A DNA stretch of 64,000 nt from Planctomycetota bacterium (GTDB lineage: Bacteria; Planctomycetota; Planctomycetia; Gemmatales; Gemmataceae): the NCBI GenBank assembly GCA_016872605.1, contig VGZI01000008.1:1-64000 (forward strand), read 5' to 3'. The translations under genes and the position numbers were made by a program. Under the pieces are notes generated by a model, which had not been told where the DNA came from, made no database searches, and saw only the letters and a program-made list of their open reading frames with translations. Of this stretch, positions 9,414-18,757 are shown piece after piece. Numbering within the stretch: position 1 is the stretch's first letter; each line of letters begins with the position of its first letter.

Positions 9414-11945
9414 ATGCGCGAGCGATTGCCTATCGACGACGTAATGCCGGAGTTGGTGGCGAAGCTGCGAACGGCAAACTCGGCCGTCTTGCGCGCGCCG
9501 ACGGGAGCGGGGAAGACGACGCGTGTACCGCCGGCGCTCTTGGATGCCGGACTGACGCCGGGGCGAATCGTCGTTCTGGAGCCGAGGCGTCTGGCCGCCC
9601 GCGCCGCCGCCCGGCGCATGGCCCAGGAACGCGGACAGCGGATCGGCGACGATGTCGGCTATCACGTCCGTTTCGATCGCCAGGTCGGTCCGCGCACCCG
9701 CATCGTGGTGATGACGCCCGGCATCCTCTTGCGAATGCTGCACGACGATCCGTATTTGGAAAACGTCGGCGTCGTGATTTTCGATGAGTTCCACGAGCGG
9801 GCGCTCGACAATGACCTAGCGCTCGGCATGATCCAACTCTTGCGGACGACGGTTCGGCCTGAGTTGCGCGTCGTTGTCATGTCGGCGACGTTGGCGACCG
9901 AAGTCGTTTCGTCGTACTTGGGGAATTGTCCGATCGTGACGAGCGAGGGCCGATTGTTTCCGGTGGAAATCGTCTACGAGCCGCGATCAATGCAGCAGGC
10001 GTGGCCTGTCGCCGCCGCCCGTGCGGTGGAGCGCGTGCTCAGTCGCACGGATGGCGACGTGCTGTGTTTTTTGCCGGGCATGCAGGAAATTCGCCAGACG
10101 GCCCGTGAACTCGCCGACTCGACGCACGACGTGATGGTTTTGCCCCTGCACGGAGATCTGTCGCCCGAGGAGCAGGACCGAGCGCTGCAGCCCCAACCGC
10201 AGCGCCGCGTCGTTTTGGCGACGAATGTTGCGGAAACGTCGGTGACGGTCGAAGGCGTCACAGCCGTCGTCGACACCGGCTTAGCGCGGATGCAGACGTT
10301 CGAGCCCGCGGTCGGCATGGATCGCCTGGAACTGGTGGAGATCGCGCAGGATTCAGCCGAACAGCGGGCGGGCCGGGCGGGGCGCACCCGTCCGGGCATT
10401 TGCGTTCGACTCTGGAGCGCGGCTGCACATACACAACTCGACAAGCAGACATTACCGGAGATCCAGCGCGTCGACCTCAGCGGGGCCGTGCTACAGCTTT
10501 TGTCGCTCGGCGAAGCCGATGTGCAGACGTTTCCGTGGCTTGAATCGCCCACGCACGATGCGATCGATACGGCGTTGCGCCTGTTGCGAACTCTGGGCGC
10601 CGTGGCGCAGGCGGAATGCGAGACGATTCGTGTCACGGAACTCGGCCAGGCGATGGCTCGGTTGCCTGTGCATCCACGCCTTGCCCGCATGTTGATCGAG
10701 GGGCATCAGCTTGGTCACGCGGAGCGCGTTGCGCTCACGGCGGCGTTGTTATCGGAACGCGATCCGTTCATGCGCGGCTCGGGCGCGACGCCGCGGAAAC
10801 GCCGATCGGCCAGCTACTCCGATGTGCTCGATCGTGTTGAGGCAATGGAGGCTTTTGATCGCGATGGCTCATCAACTTCTCTTATCGGCTCGATTCAACC
10901 GCAGGCGGCGCGATTCGTACTGCGTGCTCGCGATCAGCTCTTGCGCTCCGTAAAGCAGGAGACGGATCAAGCGCCGGCACTGTCGCCAACCGATGCCGAC
11001 GAGGCGGTGTTGCGCTCGCTGCTGGCAGCGTTTCCGGATCGGGTGGCGATTCGCCGAGTATCCGACCCGAGCAAGGGGCTCATGGTCGGCGGCGTGGGCG
11101 TGCGGCTGGCGCCTTGGTGCAGCGTGTCGGGCGCCGAGTTGTTTCTGTGCATCGACGTCGACGCAGATCCGAAGGAGACGTTGGTGCGATTGGCGTCGTC
11201 GATCCAGCGCGATTGGCTCAGCGTGACGTCCCGTGTCGTCGTTTTCTTTGACGACAAGAGCGAGCGAGTGATGGCGCGACAACAGATCGTGTATGAGGAC
11301 TTGGTGCTGGAGGAGAACCACGCCGCGCTGCCGTCGCCGGAGGAGGTAACGCGTATCCTCGCCGACGCCGCTCGGCCACGCCTCGTCGAAGTTCTACCGT
11401 CTGACGACGCAGCGGCCGGCTCGTTCTTGCTGCGGCTGCGCTGGCTGCGCGCGTGGATGCCGGAGCTTGCCCTTCCCGCATTCAACGATGACGAGTTGCG
11501 GGAGTTATTGCCCTGGGCATGCATCGACTGCAAGTCGTTCGCCGAGATTCGCAAGGCCGATTGGCTTGGGCTAATTCACAGTCGATTGACGCCCGTGCAG
11601 ATTCAAGCCGTGGACCGGGAAGCGCCAGAGCGATTGCAGGTGCCGAGCGGCAGTTGGCTGCGTATCCATTACGAGCTGGGCCGGCCTCCCGTGCTTGCCG
11701 TGCGCATTCAGGAGGTCTTCGGTTGGCCCGACACGCCGCGTGTCGCAGCCGGTCGGGTGCGCGTTCTCTTGCATCTGTTGGCGCCGAATCAGCGTCCGCA
11801 GCAAGTCACCGATGATTTAGCGAGTTTTTGGAACAATACGTATCCGCAAGTGCGAAAAGAGTTGCGCGTTCGTTACCCAAAGCACGCCTGGCCGGAGGAC
11901 CCGTGGAATGCCCAACCGGAGAGCCGACCCAGGCGCAAATCGTAG
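9414..11945 (+). CDS. hrpB: ATP-dependent helicase HrpB (DEAH/RHA family)
   Basis: Using ATG 9414 (MRERLPIDDVMPELVAKL) gives 843 residues, typical for HrpB. Motifs: Walker A APTGAGKTT at about residue 26, motif II DEFHER, motif III SAT, motif VI QRAGRAGRTRPG. HA2 and HrpB C-terminal regions follow. The frame is open to 9243, but the extra 57 residues are low in similarity to any HrpB start and are left out. Its cellular role is poorly defined even in model species; RNA remodelling is assumed. Confidence 0.92.
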   Translation: MRERLPIDDVMPELVAKLRTANSAVLRAPTGAGKTTRVPPALLDAGLTPGRIVVLEPRRLAARAAARRMAQERGQRIGDDVGYHVRFDRQVGPRTRIVVMTPGILLRMLHDDPYLENVGVVIFDEFHERALDNDLALGMIQLLRTTVRPELRVVVMSATLATEVVSSYLGNCPIVTSEGRLFPVEIVYEPRSMQQAWPVAAARAVERVLSRTDGDVLCFLPGMQEIRQTARELADSTHDVMVLPLHGDLSPEEQDRALQPQPQRRVVLATNVAETSVTVEGVTAVVDTGLARMQTFEPAVGMDRLELVEIAQDSAEQRAGRAGRTRPGICVRLWSAAAHTQLDKQTLPEIQRVDLSGAVLQLLSLGEADVQTFPWLESPTHDAIDTALRLLRTLGAVAQAECETIRVTELGQAMARLPVHPRLARMLIEGHQLGHAERVALTAALLSERDPFMRGSGATPRKRRSASYSDVLDRVEAMEAFDRDGSSTSLIGSIQPQAARFVLRARDQLLRSVKQETDQAPALSPTDADEAVLRSLLAAFPDRVAIRRVSDPSKGLMVGGVGVRLAPWCSVSGAELFLCIDVDADPKETLVRLASSIQRDWLSVTSRVVVFFDDKSERVMARQQIVYEDLVLEENHAALPSPEEVTRILADAARPRLVEVLPSDDAAAGSFLLRLRWLRAWMPELALPAFNDDELRELLPWACIDCKSFAEIRKADWLGLIHSRLTPVQIQAVDREAPERLQVPSGSWLRIHYELGRPPVLAVRIQEVFGWPDTPRVAAGRVRVLLHLLAPNQRPQQVTDDLASFWNNTYPQVRKELRVRYPKHAWPEDPWNAQPESRPRRKS

Positions 11946-12023
11946 ACCTCACGTTCCGCGTGCTGATGGCGACAAGCGTCTTCTACGTGCAATCCATCAC
12001 GCGGAGCGTGATGCCTACGGTGG

Positions 12024-14813
12024 CTATTTGCCAAACGTGATCGACTTGATTCGCATCCAATCGCCTGTGTTGCCGACTGGGATCGGATCGAAGCGGAGGC
12101 CGACGATCGTGCCCTGGTATTTGTCCGACTTGGAAAGGTCGACTTCGTAGACGCGAAACGTGCCGTCGCCGACGATCGGAAAACGCACGCTGCATTCCTC
12201 CGTAAAGTCGACCGCCTCGAACGGCGTCCAGAAGAGCTGGCCGATTTTTTCCCTCGTCGAAAACGCGGCCTCGATGCGGCACTTCGGCGCGTCCTCGCTT
12301 GCGAAGAACGTGGCCGGCGCGATCATTTGCGGATCGTCTTTCTCCAGCAGCATTTTCAGTTCCCCGCTGATCGGCCAGCCGGTGTCGCGAGCGTTGACAT
12401 AGTACCACCCCTGGCGGTCGGCCCGGAAATCGTAGCTGGGCGGCGCTGGACGCCTGGCGTGCTTCACGACGTGGGCGCGAATGTCGTCGAGCTTGCCCAG
12501 GACAAGAACATACTCGTATTCATGGCGGATGTTGTGATCGATGACCTCTTGGCGATGCGGAGCAATGTAGCCCGCTGACGGATGCGTCGAACCGCCGCGG
12601 CCCGGCTTTCCAGCGAATCCGCCGCTAAAGCGATAGACTCCCGAATGCCAGACGCCCAGGCCCCAATCGCGCTCGTCGACGTGCGCCGCCCAGTTCTCGG
12701 TCGCAAGCCAGTGCACCCAAGGCCCTTTGTGATCCTCGGGCCGCACGATCTGCGTCAACTTATCGCCACCGAACGGCTTGCTGCCCGTGTACGTCATCAG
12801 ACGATAGTAGGGCGCGTTCGTGTAAACGGCCGGCATCTCTTGCGTTCGGGCGGCGTACTGTGTGGCATCGCCGCGTTCGTTGTTGAGCCGGCATTTCACT
12901 CGAGCCGTTGCGCCGTCGAGGCGAATCCAACACTCGAAGGAGCATTCGCCCGGCTCGTTGTCGAGCGGCCATTGCATGGGGATGCACTTGACGTAGAGCG
13001 TTTTACCGTCGTTTTTCGATTCGAGCACCTTGGATGGATTCTTGAAGTCGTCGCCGGACTGAATGGGGTTCCAGCCGAGGTGTCGCCAGTGCTTGGTCGG
13101 CTCCTTGTCGCCAACGATGAAGGGGACCGGGCCGGCGTAATACGACATCTGAATCTGCCTGCCAAAGTCGAAGTTGTTGACGACGTTTTTTTCTTCCTTT
13201 GCGGGCGACAGATAAGTGATGGCGCCGCCGAGCTTGAGATCGACGCCAAGTTTGATCGTGCCGTTATCGAGGTAGGACATTCCGATTGGGGGGTGATGAA
13301 GCCCAGCGGTGAGCGCAGCGAGCCCGTGGGATAGTCCCTGCCCCGCCCGCTCACCCCCGGGCCCTCTTCCCCGTAGGGGAGGCGGGAGAAGAGCAGCTTT
13401 CTTTTTCTTCGCCGGTGGGACCTTGGAAAAATCGAAATCGGCCGGCGCCGTGTTGGCGCTTCGGAGCGGCTGGGTGTCGCCAAGCTTCTTTTGCCAATCT
13501 TTGAGCTTGAGGGTCAGGCGCTCAATGTGCCCCGCGTTCGCGGGATCGCCGGAGAGGTCCTTGATCTCGTGCGGATCGTTCTGCATGTCGAAAAGTTGCA
13601 CTTTGTTGATGTGCGGGTAGACGATGATCTTCCAGCGATCTTCGCGCACGGCACGCTGGAACTGGCGATAGGCAAGGAAGATGGAGTCGCGCACTTGTGT
13701 CGCTTCTCCCTTCATGATCGGCACGAGGCTTTTGCCCTCGTTGGCCTCGGGACCTTGCACGCCGGCTAGGGCGCCGAGCGTGGGGAAGATATCCAGCAAG
13801 TAGCAGAACGCATCGGACGTTTTCCCCTTGGGCACGCCTGGCCCCGCGAAGATAAGCGGCGAACGCATGGAGTGATCGTACACACTCTGCTTGCCGAACA
13901 GGCCGTGGCTGCCGACGGCAAGACCGGAATCGCTGGCGAAGACGATGATCGTGTCGTCCTCGAGCCCAGCCTCGCGCAGCGCCTCCAGGATGCGGCCGAT
14001 CTGGGCGTCCAGATACGTGATGTAGGCATAGTAATCGGCCAGATGCTGCTGCACGACTTCCTTCGTTCGTGGCCAGGGCGCGAGCCGCTCGTCCCGGCCG
14101 ATCATGTCGCCGTTGTTGAACGGATGCACGGGGAGGAAGTTGGGCGGCAGCGGCGGTTTGTTCTTGTTGTACGGCTCGTGATACTCCTTCGGGGCCGTGC
14201 GCGGATCATGCGGGCCATTGAAGGCGACATAGGCGACAAACGGCTTGTCGGCGCCTTTCTGCTCTTGAATGAACTCGATGGCGTTATCGGCGAACAGTGC
14301 GACCGAGTGTTTGCCCGTCAGCTTTTTCTCGGTGAGCGTTCGCTTCGGCGTAATGTCGGCGATCGGGAGCGCGTAGGGATTGCCCATGCCGCCGAAGAAG
14401 ATGCCTTTGCCTTCGGCGAAGGCAGCGAGGGCCGAGGCTTCCTGGTTGTGCCATTTTCCGGTCATGAACGTGCGATACCCCGCCCGGGCGAACATCGTGG
14501 GCCACAAGGCCATGCCCTGAAGCTTTTCATTGACACGGAAAAGCGTTCGCCCGCTCATGACCATGGCCCGCGACGGCACGCAGACGGCGCCTTGCATTGC
14601 ACCCATGCAATAGGCGCGCGTGAACGCCGTGCCGCGCTGCACCAGCCTGTCGAGATTCGGCGTCTTGATGTGCTTGTTGCCAAGCGCCGCAATCGTGTCG
14701 GCTCGCTGATCGTCCGTGAAGAGAAAGAGCACATTCGGACGCTTCTTTTGTTGCGCGAATGTCGCCGGCGTGAGGGACAACAACACGACAAGCGCGATCA
14801 AGATCAGACGCAT
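12024..14813 (-). CDS. Secreted sulfatase fused to a second secreted domain
   Basis: Starting at ATG 14813 gives 929 residues with a Sec signal (MRLILIALVVLLSLTPATFA). The first about 460 residues are an arylsulfatase-type S1 sulfatase: metal site LFTDDQRADT, formylglycine motif CVPSRAM, DTIIVFASDSGLAVGSHG. After KKKKAALLPPPLRGRG, a palindrome-encoded linker, comes about 425 residues beginning MSYLDNGTIKLGVDLKLGGA with WLATENWAAH, probably a galactose-mutarotase-like secreted domain. The two halves look like neighbouring genes merged through the repeat. An upstream start at 14960 would put 49 residues before the signal and is rejected. Confidence 0.87.
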   Translation of the reverse strand: MRLILIALVVLLSLTPATFAQQKKRPNVLFLFTDDQRADTIAALGNKHIKTPNLDRLVQRGTAFTRAYCMGAMQGAVCVPSRAMVMSGRTLFRVNEKLQGMALWPTMFARAGYRTFMTGKWHNQEASALAAFAEGKGIFFGGMGNPYALPIADITPKRTLTEKKLTGKHSVALFADNAIEFIQEQKGADKPFVAYVAFNGPHDPRTAPKEYHEPYNKNKPPLPPNFLPVHPFNNGDMIGRDERLAPWPRTKEVVQQHLADYYAYITYLDAQIGRILEALREAGLEDDTIIVFASDSGLAVGSHGLFGKQSVYDHSMRSPLIFAGPGVPKGKTSDAFCYLLDIFPTLGALAGVQGPEANEGKSLVPIMKGEATQVRDSIFLAYRQFQRAVREDRWKIIVYPHINKVQLFDMQNDPHEIKDLSGDPANAGHIERLTLKLKDWQKKLGDTQPLRSANTAPADFDFSKVPPAKKKKAALLPPPLRGRGPGGERAGQGLSHGLAALTAGLHHPPIGMSYLDNGTIKLGVDLKLGGAITYLSPAKEEKNVVNNFDFGRQIQMSYYAGPVPFIVGDKEPTKHWRHLGWNPIQSGDDFKNPSKVLESKNDGKTLYVKCIPMQWPLDNEPGECSFECWIRLDGATARVKCRLNNERGDATQYAARTQEMPAVYTNAPYYRLMTYTGSKPFGGDKLTQIVRPEDHKGPWVHWLATENWAAHVDERDWGLGVWHSGVYRFSGGFAGKPGRGGSTHPSAGYIAPHRQEVIDHNIRHEYEYVLVLGKLDDIRAHVVKHARRPAPPSYDFRADRQGWYYVNARDTGWPISGELKMLLEKDDPQMIAPATFFASEDAPKCRIEAAFSTREKIGQLFWTPFEAVDFTEECSVRFPIVGDGTFRVYEVDLSKSDKYQGTIVGLRFDPIPVGNTGDWMRIKSITFGK
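13297..13390. repeat. Palindromic elements inside the sulfatase fusion gene
   Basis: Two elements abut: a half copy of the GAAGCCCAGSGGTGAGCGCAGCGA family (13297-13322) and a hairpin whose arms read cccctcttccccgtaggggag (partial) at 13360-13384. Together they encode the Pro/Gly/Arg-rich linker of about 30 residues between the sulfatase and the second domain. Reading frame is kept. Confidence 0.75.
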
Positions 14814-15032
14814 GAAGAATCCCTCCCCATCTACCGGGATTTCTGGCAATGAAGACGTTGGAGTGCCGTGGCTTGAAACCGCATTCTCTCTTTTTACCAA
14901 CAAATGGATCGCATCCGAGATCGATTCAAAGAAAGTACGAAAGCGGAGTCGAACCACCACAGTCCAATGACCGGTGGATTGTATGAAAGGGCGAGAAGTG
15001 TCAATCGCGGTTGAACTCGCGTTGAATTGGCG

Positions 15033-15888
15033 TCAGTTGCAATAGCGGTTGCGGCCGTTCTCTTTGGCTTGATAGAGCTTCTCGTCGGCGCGGCGGATGA
15101 GTTCGGCCGAGGTGATGTCCGGCTCGCCCTGAGTGGTGACGACGCCGGCGCTCACGGTGACGGAGAACAGCTTCTCCTCGAACTGGAACGGCGTTTGGTT
15201 GACGACCTTGAGGATACGGTCAGCAACGATCAAGGCGCCTTCCTGCGTAGTCTCGGGCAAGACCGCGGCAAATTCCTCGCCGCCGTAGCGAGCCAGCAGT
15301 TCTTCTTTGCGCACATTGCCTTTGACTCGCGTGGCCAACTCGCGCAGCGTGAAGTCACCGCCCAGATGGCCGTACTGGTCGTTGATCGTCTTGAAGCGGT
15401 CGATGTCGATGAGGATGAGCGAGAGCGGACGATTGTGGCGACTGGAGCGAGCTAACTCGCGGTCCAGGAACTCCATGAGGTAGCGTTTGTTGTGGATTTC
15501 GGTGAGACCGTCGATGATCGTCAGGCGGTAGATTTCTTCGTGATATTCGGCTTCAACATTGCCGCCGGTGAGAAAGCGGTAGATGCAGTTGCCGACACGG
15601 AGGTAGTCGCCGTCCTTGAGCTTGATACATCGAGGCCGGCATGTCGTTGACATAGGTGCCGTTGGTGCTCTGCAAGTCGACAGTATAAAACCCGTCCGCG
15701 CCGGGCTGGATGCGCGCATGGCGGCGCGAAACCGAATGATCGTTGATGCGTATCTCGCATTCGCTCGCCCGCCCAATAACGATCGGCGATTCGCCCAGTG
15801 GATATCGCGTCCCCATCGTTGGGCCGGTGGGGTAAATGTGCACCAGGCAGGCATTGCGACTCGATAGCGAAACCGGGCGTTCCGGCAT
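15033..15888 (-). pseudogene. FHA-GGDEF diguanylate cyclase split by a frameshift
   Basis: The N-terminal FHA domain is read from ATG 15888 (VIGRASECEIRINDHSVSRR, then STNGTYVND). The C-terminal cyclase is read in another frame, from KLKDGDYLRVGNCIYRFL near 15630 to the stop at 15033. The cyclase half is intact: DIDRFKTINDQYGHLGGD and active site ARYGGEEFAAVLPE, so it should make c-di-GMP from GTP. Domain continuity across 15620-15640 shows that one base was gained or two lost. This may be a true lesion, a phase-variable site or a base-call error. Confidence 0.82.
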
Positions 15889-16186
15889 CGTTACCTCACG
15901 TTTCCGTGACCCTGTCGATCAACGCTGATGATCCTTGCGAGTCCATAGTGTTAGCGCGTACATAGGGGCGATGACAGGATTTCTTTCACCGCATTAAATG
16001 TAGGCCAAAAAATGCCGCCCTGCGCAAAAAAAAAATTAACATTTTTAGCGGCTGCGCGGCGGTGACGAATGTCAGGTGGCATAAATCCGCGGTCAGTAGG
16101 CGGACGTCAGAGAATTCAGGGTTTTTTCCCGTCGATACCACGAACCTTGTGCGCTTCACCGACTTCTGAAGCCTGACTTCAGGTCA

Positions 16187-17860
16187 CTACGGCCGGCGCG
16201 ATAGTGGAACGATCCCGATCAAGGCGCCTTCCGGCTCAATGAGGTCGACGAACTGCGGCTCGGCTGTGACTGCGATGCTTTCGTTGCCCGCCTTGTCGCG
16301 AACGCGCAGACGCAGGTACACCTGAACAGGCGTACCAACGGGAATCTTCCAGGAAAAGTCGCCGGTGACGAGTTGGTTGGTGAATCGGCCGACGTTCTTG
16401 AGGTTTGTCTCGATCGGATGCCAGGGGCCTTCGCGCTTGTCCGAGTATTCGAGCGTGATCGGCGTTTCGCCAAGGTTTTTGTCTTGAGCGCTCCATTTGA
16501 GCAACAGCTGCGTCGGATTCTGCGGGTCGATCGTCGGCTTGAAGAGCTGCGCGACCGGCGCCTTCGTGTCGATCTCGATACGCATCTCTGGGGCATCGCC
16601 GGGCCGAGGCTCACGTCCCATGCCGGCGCGATTCTTGACGACGAGGGTCAACCCGTAAATGCCGTCGGGGAACGGTGCGTCGAACTTGTCACGGAATTCG
16701 AAGTCGCGTTCCTGTCGGCCCTGGGGCAGTTCGTTGGCGAGGTCCTTGATCTCGGCGTACGGCACCCAGGTTTCGCCATCGTCCTTGGTGAGCCAAATCT
16801 GCACGCCGCCGATACCCGACGGTCCGTGCCGTTTGATCTCGTATTGCAGACGGACGAGATGCTGATTGATGTACTGAAGCAGAGGCAACGGCTTGCGGGC
16901 CGGCGCAGCGTGCGCCAGCGATTGGATGCCTTCCAGGCCGCCGGGAGTCTTTACCGGATCGACTTGCGGCGACAAGCGCGAATCGGCGACGATGTCCTGC
17001 GCGATCTCCTTCTTCGGTGGCGGCGGCATGATCACGGCGCTTCCGGGCGGCGAAAATAGTGCCTTGTGTTCCGGCGGCGGGGGCGGCACGATTACTTTCT
17101 TCTCGTCAATCTGCTTCGGCTCTTCGATCGGACGCTTCGGAATCGTAATGCCCTCTGGCAATGGCTTCAGCCCGTCTTTGTCAATGAGCCCGCCGCCTTG
17201 CAGGGGTGGGGTGAAGCCCGTGGCCGCCAGCGTTCCCGCGACTTCGGCAATCCCGTAGGACTGATTTCCGGCGAGATCGCGAATCCAGATGCGAACGGAG
17301 ACCGCCTGCTTCGATCCCGGATTGAAACTCGTCTGCCCCTTCAATCCCACCGCAATCGACACCGGCTTCCATGCCTCAATGAGCGAATCCTTGACGTGAT
17401 ACTCCAGCTTTACGCCATCGCGGCTCAAGTCGGGATGATCTTCTTGAATGTCCCAGGCGACGACGATGTCATCGCCATTGCGCTGAGCCTGAAACGATTT
17501 GACGATCGGCTTGAGCGTATCAATGAGCATCTTGAGCTGGGGTGGGCCCTTCAGGATCGCCTTTTCGTCCGGATCCTGTACGCCCTGACGAGTGACCGTG
17601 GCGACTTGAAGCCAGTAGCTTCCGTCGGCGGGCGCATAAAAGGCGAAGGCATTCTTGGTAGCCGGGATGACGCTTACTTGCTGCCAGCGCTGACCTTGAT
17701 CCGTGGAGCTGTAGAGAATGAACTCACGAAAGTTAGCCCGAGCGGACTCCTGAACATCGACGGGAACGGAGTGGTTGCGCTGATTCGTGTAGTAGATGTC
17801 GCTGGCGCTCTGGCCGATCGCCAGGCACAAGCACGTCGCTGTGAGAAATCCGGTAGTCAT
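16187..17860 (-). CDS. Secreted multi-domain protein with Ig/FnIII-like repeats
   Basis: 557 residues with signal peptide MTTGFLTATCLCLAIGQSAS. At least three beta-sandwich-like repeats are visible, each with a tension between a WxxxDxxxx strand and a VRDxAGNxS turn (RIWIRDLAGNQSYG, VKNRAGMGREP, RVRDKAGNESIAV). A Pro/Lys-rich hinge lies at residues 230-290. Planctomycete surface or periplasmic proteins often have such repeats, but no catalytic domain is visible. The start region faces larB divergently. A role in the cell envelope is an inference. Confidence 0.7.
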   Translation of the reverse strand: MTTGFLTATCLCLAIGQSASDIYYTNQRNHSVPVDVQESARANFREFILYSSTDQGQRWQQVSVIPATKNAFAFYAPADGSYWLQVATVTRQGVQDPDEKAILKGPPQLKMLIDTLKPIVKSFQAQRNGDDIVVAWDIQEDHPDLSRDGVKLEYHVKDSLIEAWKPVSIAVGLKGQTSFNPGSKQAVSVRIWIRDLAGNQSYGIAEVAGTLAATGFTPPLQGGGLIDKDGLKPLPEGITIPKRPIEEPKQIDEKKVIVPPPPPEHKALFSPPGSAVIMPPPPKKEIAQDIVADSRLSPQVDPVKTPGGLEGIQSLAHAAPARKPLPLLQYINQHLVRLQYEIKRHGPSGIGGVQIWLTKDDGETWVPYAEIKDLANELPQGRQERDFEFRDKFDAPFPDGIYGLTLVVKNRAGMGREPRPGDAPEMRIEIDTKAPVAQLFKPTIDPQNPTQLLLKWSAQDKNLGETPITLEYSDKREGPWHPIETNLKNVGRFTNQLVTGDFSWKIPVGTPVQVYLRLRVRDKAGNESIAVTAEPQFVDLIEPEGALIGIVPLSRRP

Positions 17861-18043
17861 CCGTGACCTCCCTCGATGGAATCGCCATCACCTTCGTCAG
17901 CGCGCAGCGATCCGAGGATATCGGTTATGATGATAGAATCGGTCGCGCAAGCACCAAACTTGAAAAGAATCTCGAATTCCCCAAAAAAACTAAAGTTCCT
18001 CGGCGTTTGCTACACCGCAAGCGGCGAATCTGGAGGTATTGCC

Positions 18044-18733
18044 TTGGACCCTGTAGAACCCGCCGTCGCCGATCTCGGGTACGCTCACGTCGATCTCGAG
18101 CGCCGGCAGCGCTGCGGCTTTCCCGAAGTCATCTATTGTGAAGGCAAGACCTGCGAGTGGGTCGAAGGCGTCGTTCGTCGGCTCATCGACGCCAAGCAGC
18201 ACTGCTTGGCCACACGCGTCAACGATCAACTTGCGGTTCACCTGTCTGCCCAATTCCCGTCGGCCCAGCAAGATCGCGTGGCTCGCACGTTCTGGCTGCC
18301 ATCTGGCGATGTCGCCACGCCCGTGGGCCGAGTAATGGTCATCACCGCAGGCACAAGCGACCTGCCGGTCGCGCGGGAAGCGCTGGTGACGGCCCAGGCG
18401 GTCGGCGCTAGTGCGGAACTCATCGCGGATGTCGGCGTCGCAGGCATTCATCGCTTGCTGCGTCATCAACAAAAATTCGCCGACGCCGACGTCATCATCG
18501 TCGTCGCAGGCATGGACGGCGCCTTGCCCAGCGTAGTCGGTGGTCTCGTCGATTGTCCGGTGATCGCTGTGCCGACGAGCGTCGGGTATGGCGCCGCGTT
18601 CTCCGGCCTTGCACCGCTGCTGACGATGTTGAATGCGTGTTCGGCCAATGTCGTGGTCGTGAACATCGACGCCGGCTTCAAAGCAGGCTACGTTGCCGCC
18701 CTGATAGCCCGCCGCATGGCTGGAACCGAATAG
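18044..18733 (+). CDS. larB: LarB-type nickel-pincer cofactor / AIR carboxylase-like protein
   Basis: A TTG at 18044 preceded by ggagg at 18032-18036 gives 229 residues that begin at the conserved N-terminus (LGYAHVDLERRQRCGFPEV). Upstream ATGs at 17876 or later would add up to 56 unconserved residues. The C-terminal PurE-like domain shows VITAGTSDLPVAREA, GMDGALPSVVGGL and PTSVGYGAAFSG. LarB carboxylates and hydrolyses nicotinate adenine dinucleotide to start nickel-pincer cofactor synthesis. No larC, larE or larA lies nearby, so the pathway, if present, is split. Confidence 0.85.
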   Translation: MDPVEPAVADLGYAHVDLERRQRCGFPEVIYCEGKTCEWVEGVVRRLIDAKQHCLATRVNDQLAVHLSAQFPSAQQDRVARTFWLPSGDVATPVGRVMVITAGTSDLPVAREALVTAQAVGASAELIADVGVAGIHRLLRHQQKFADADVIIVVAGMDGALPSVVGGLVDCPVIAVPTSVGYGAAFSGLAPLLTMLNACSANVVVVNIDAGFKAGYVAALIARRMAGTE

Positions 18734-18757
18734 AGCAGCCGGCTCGCATGGATTACG

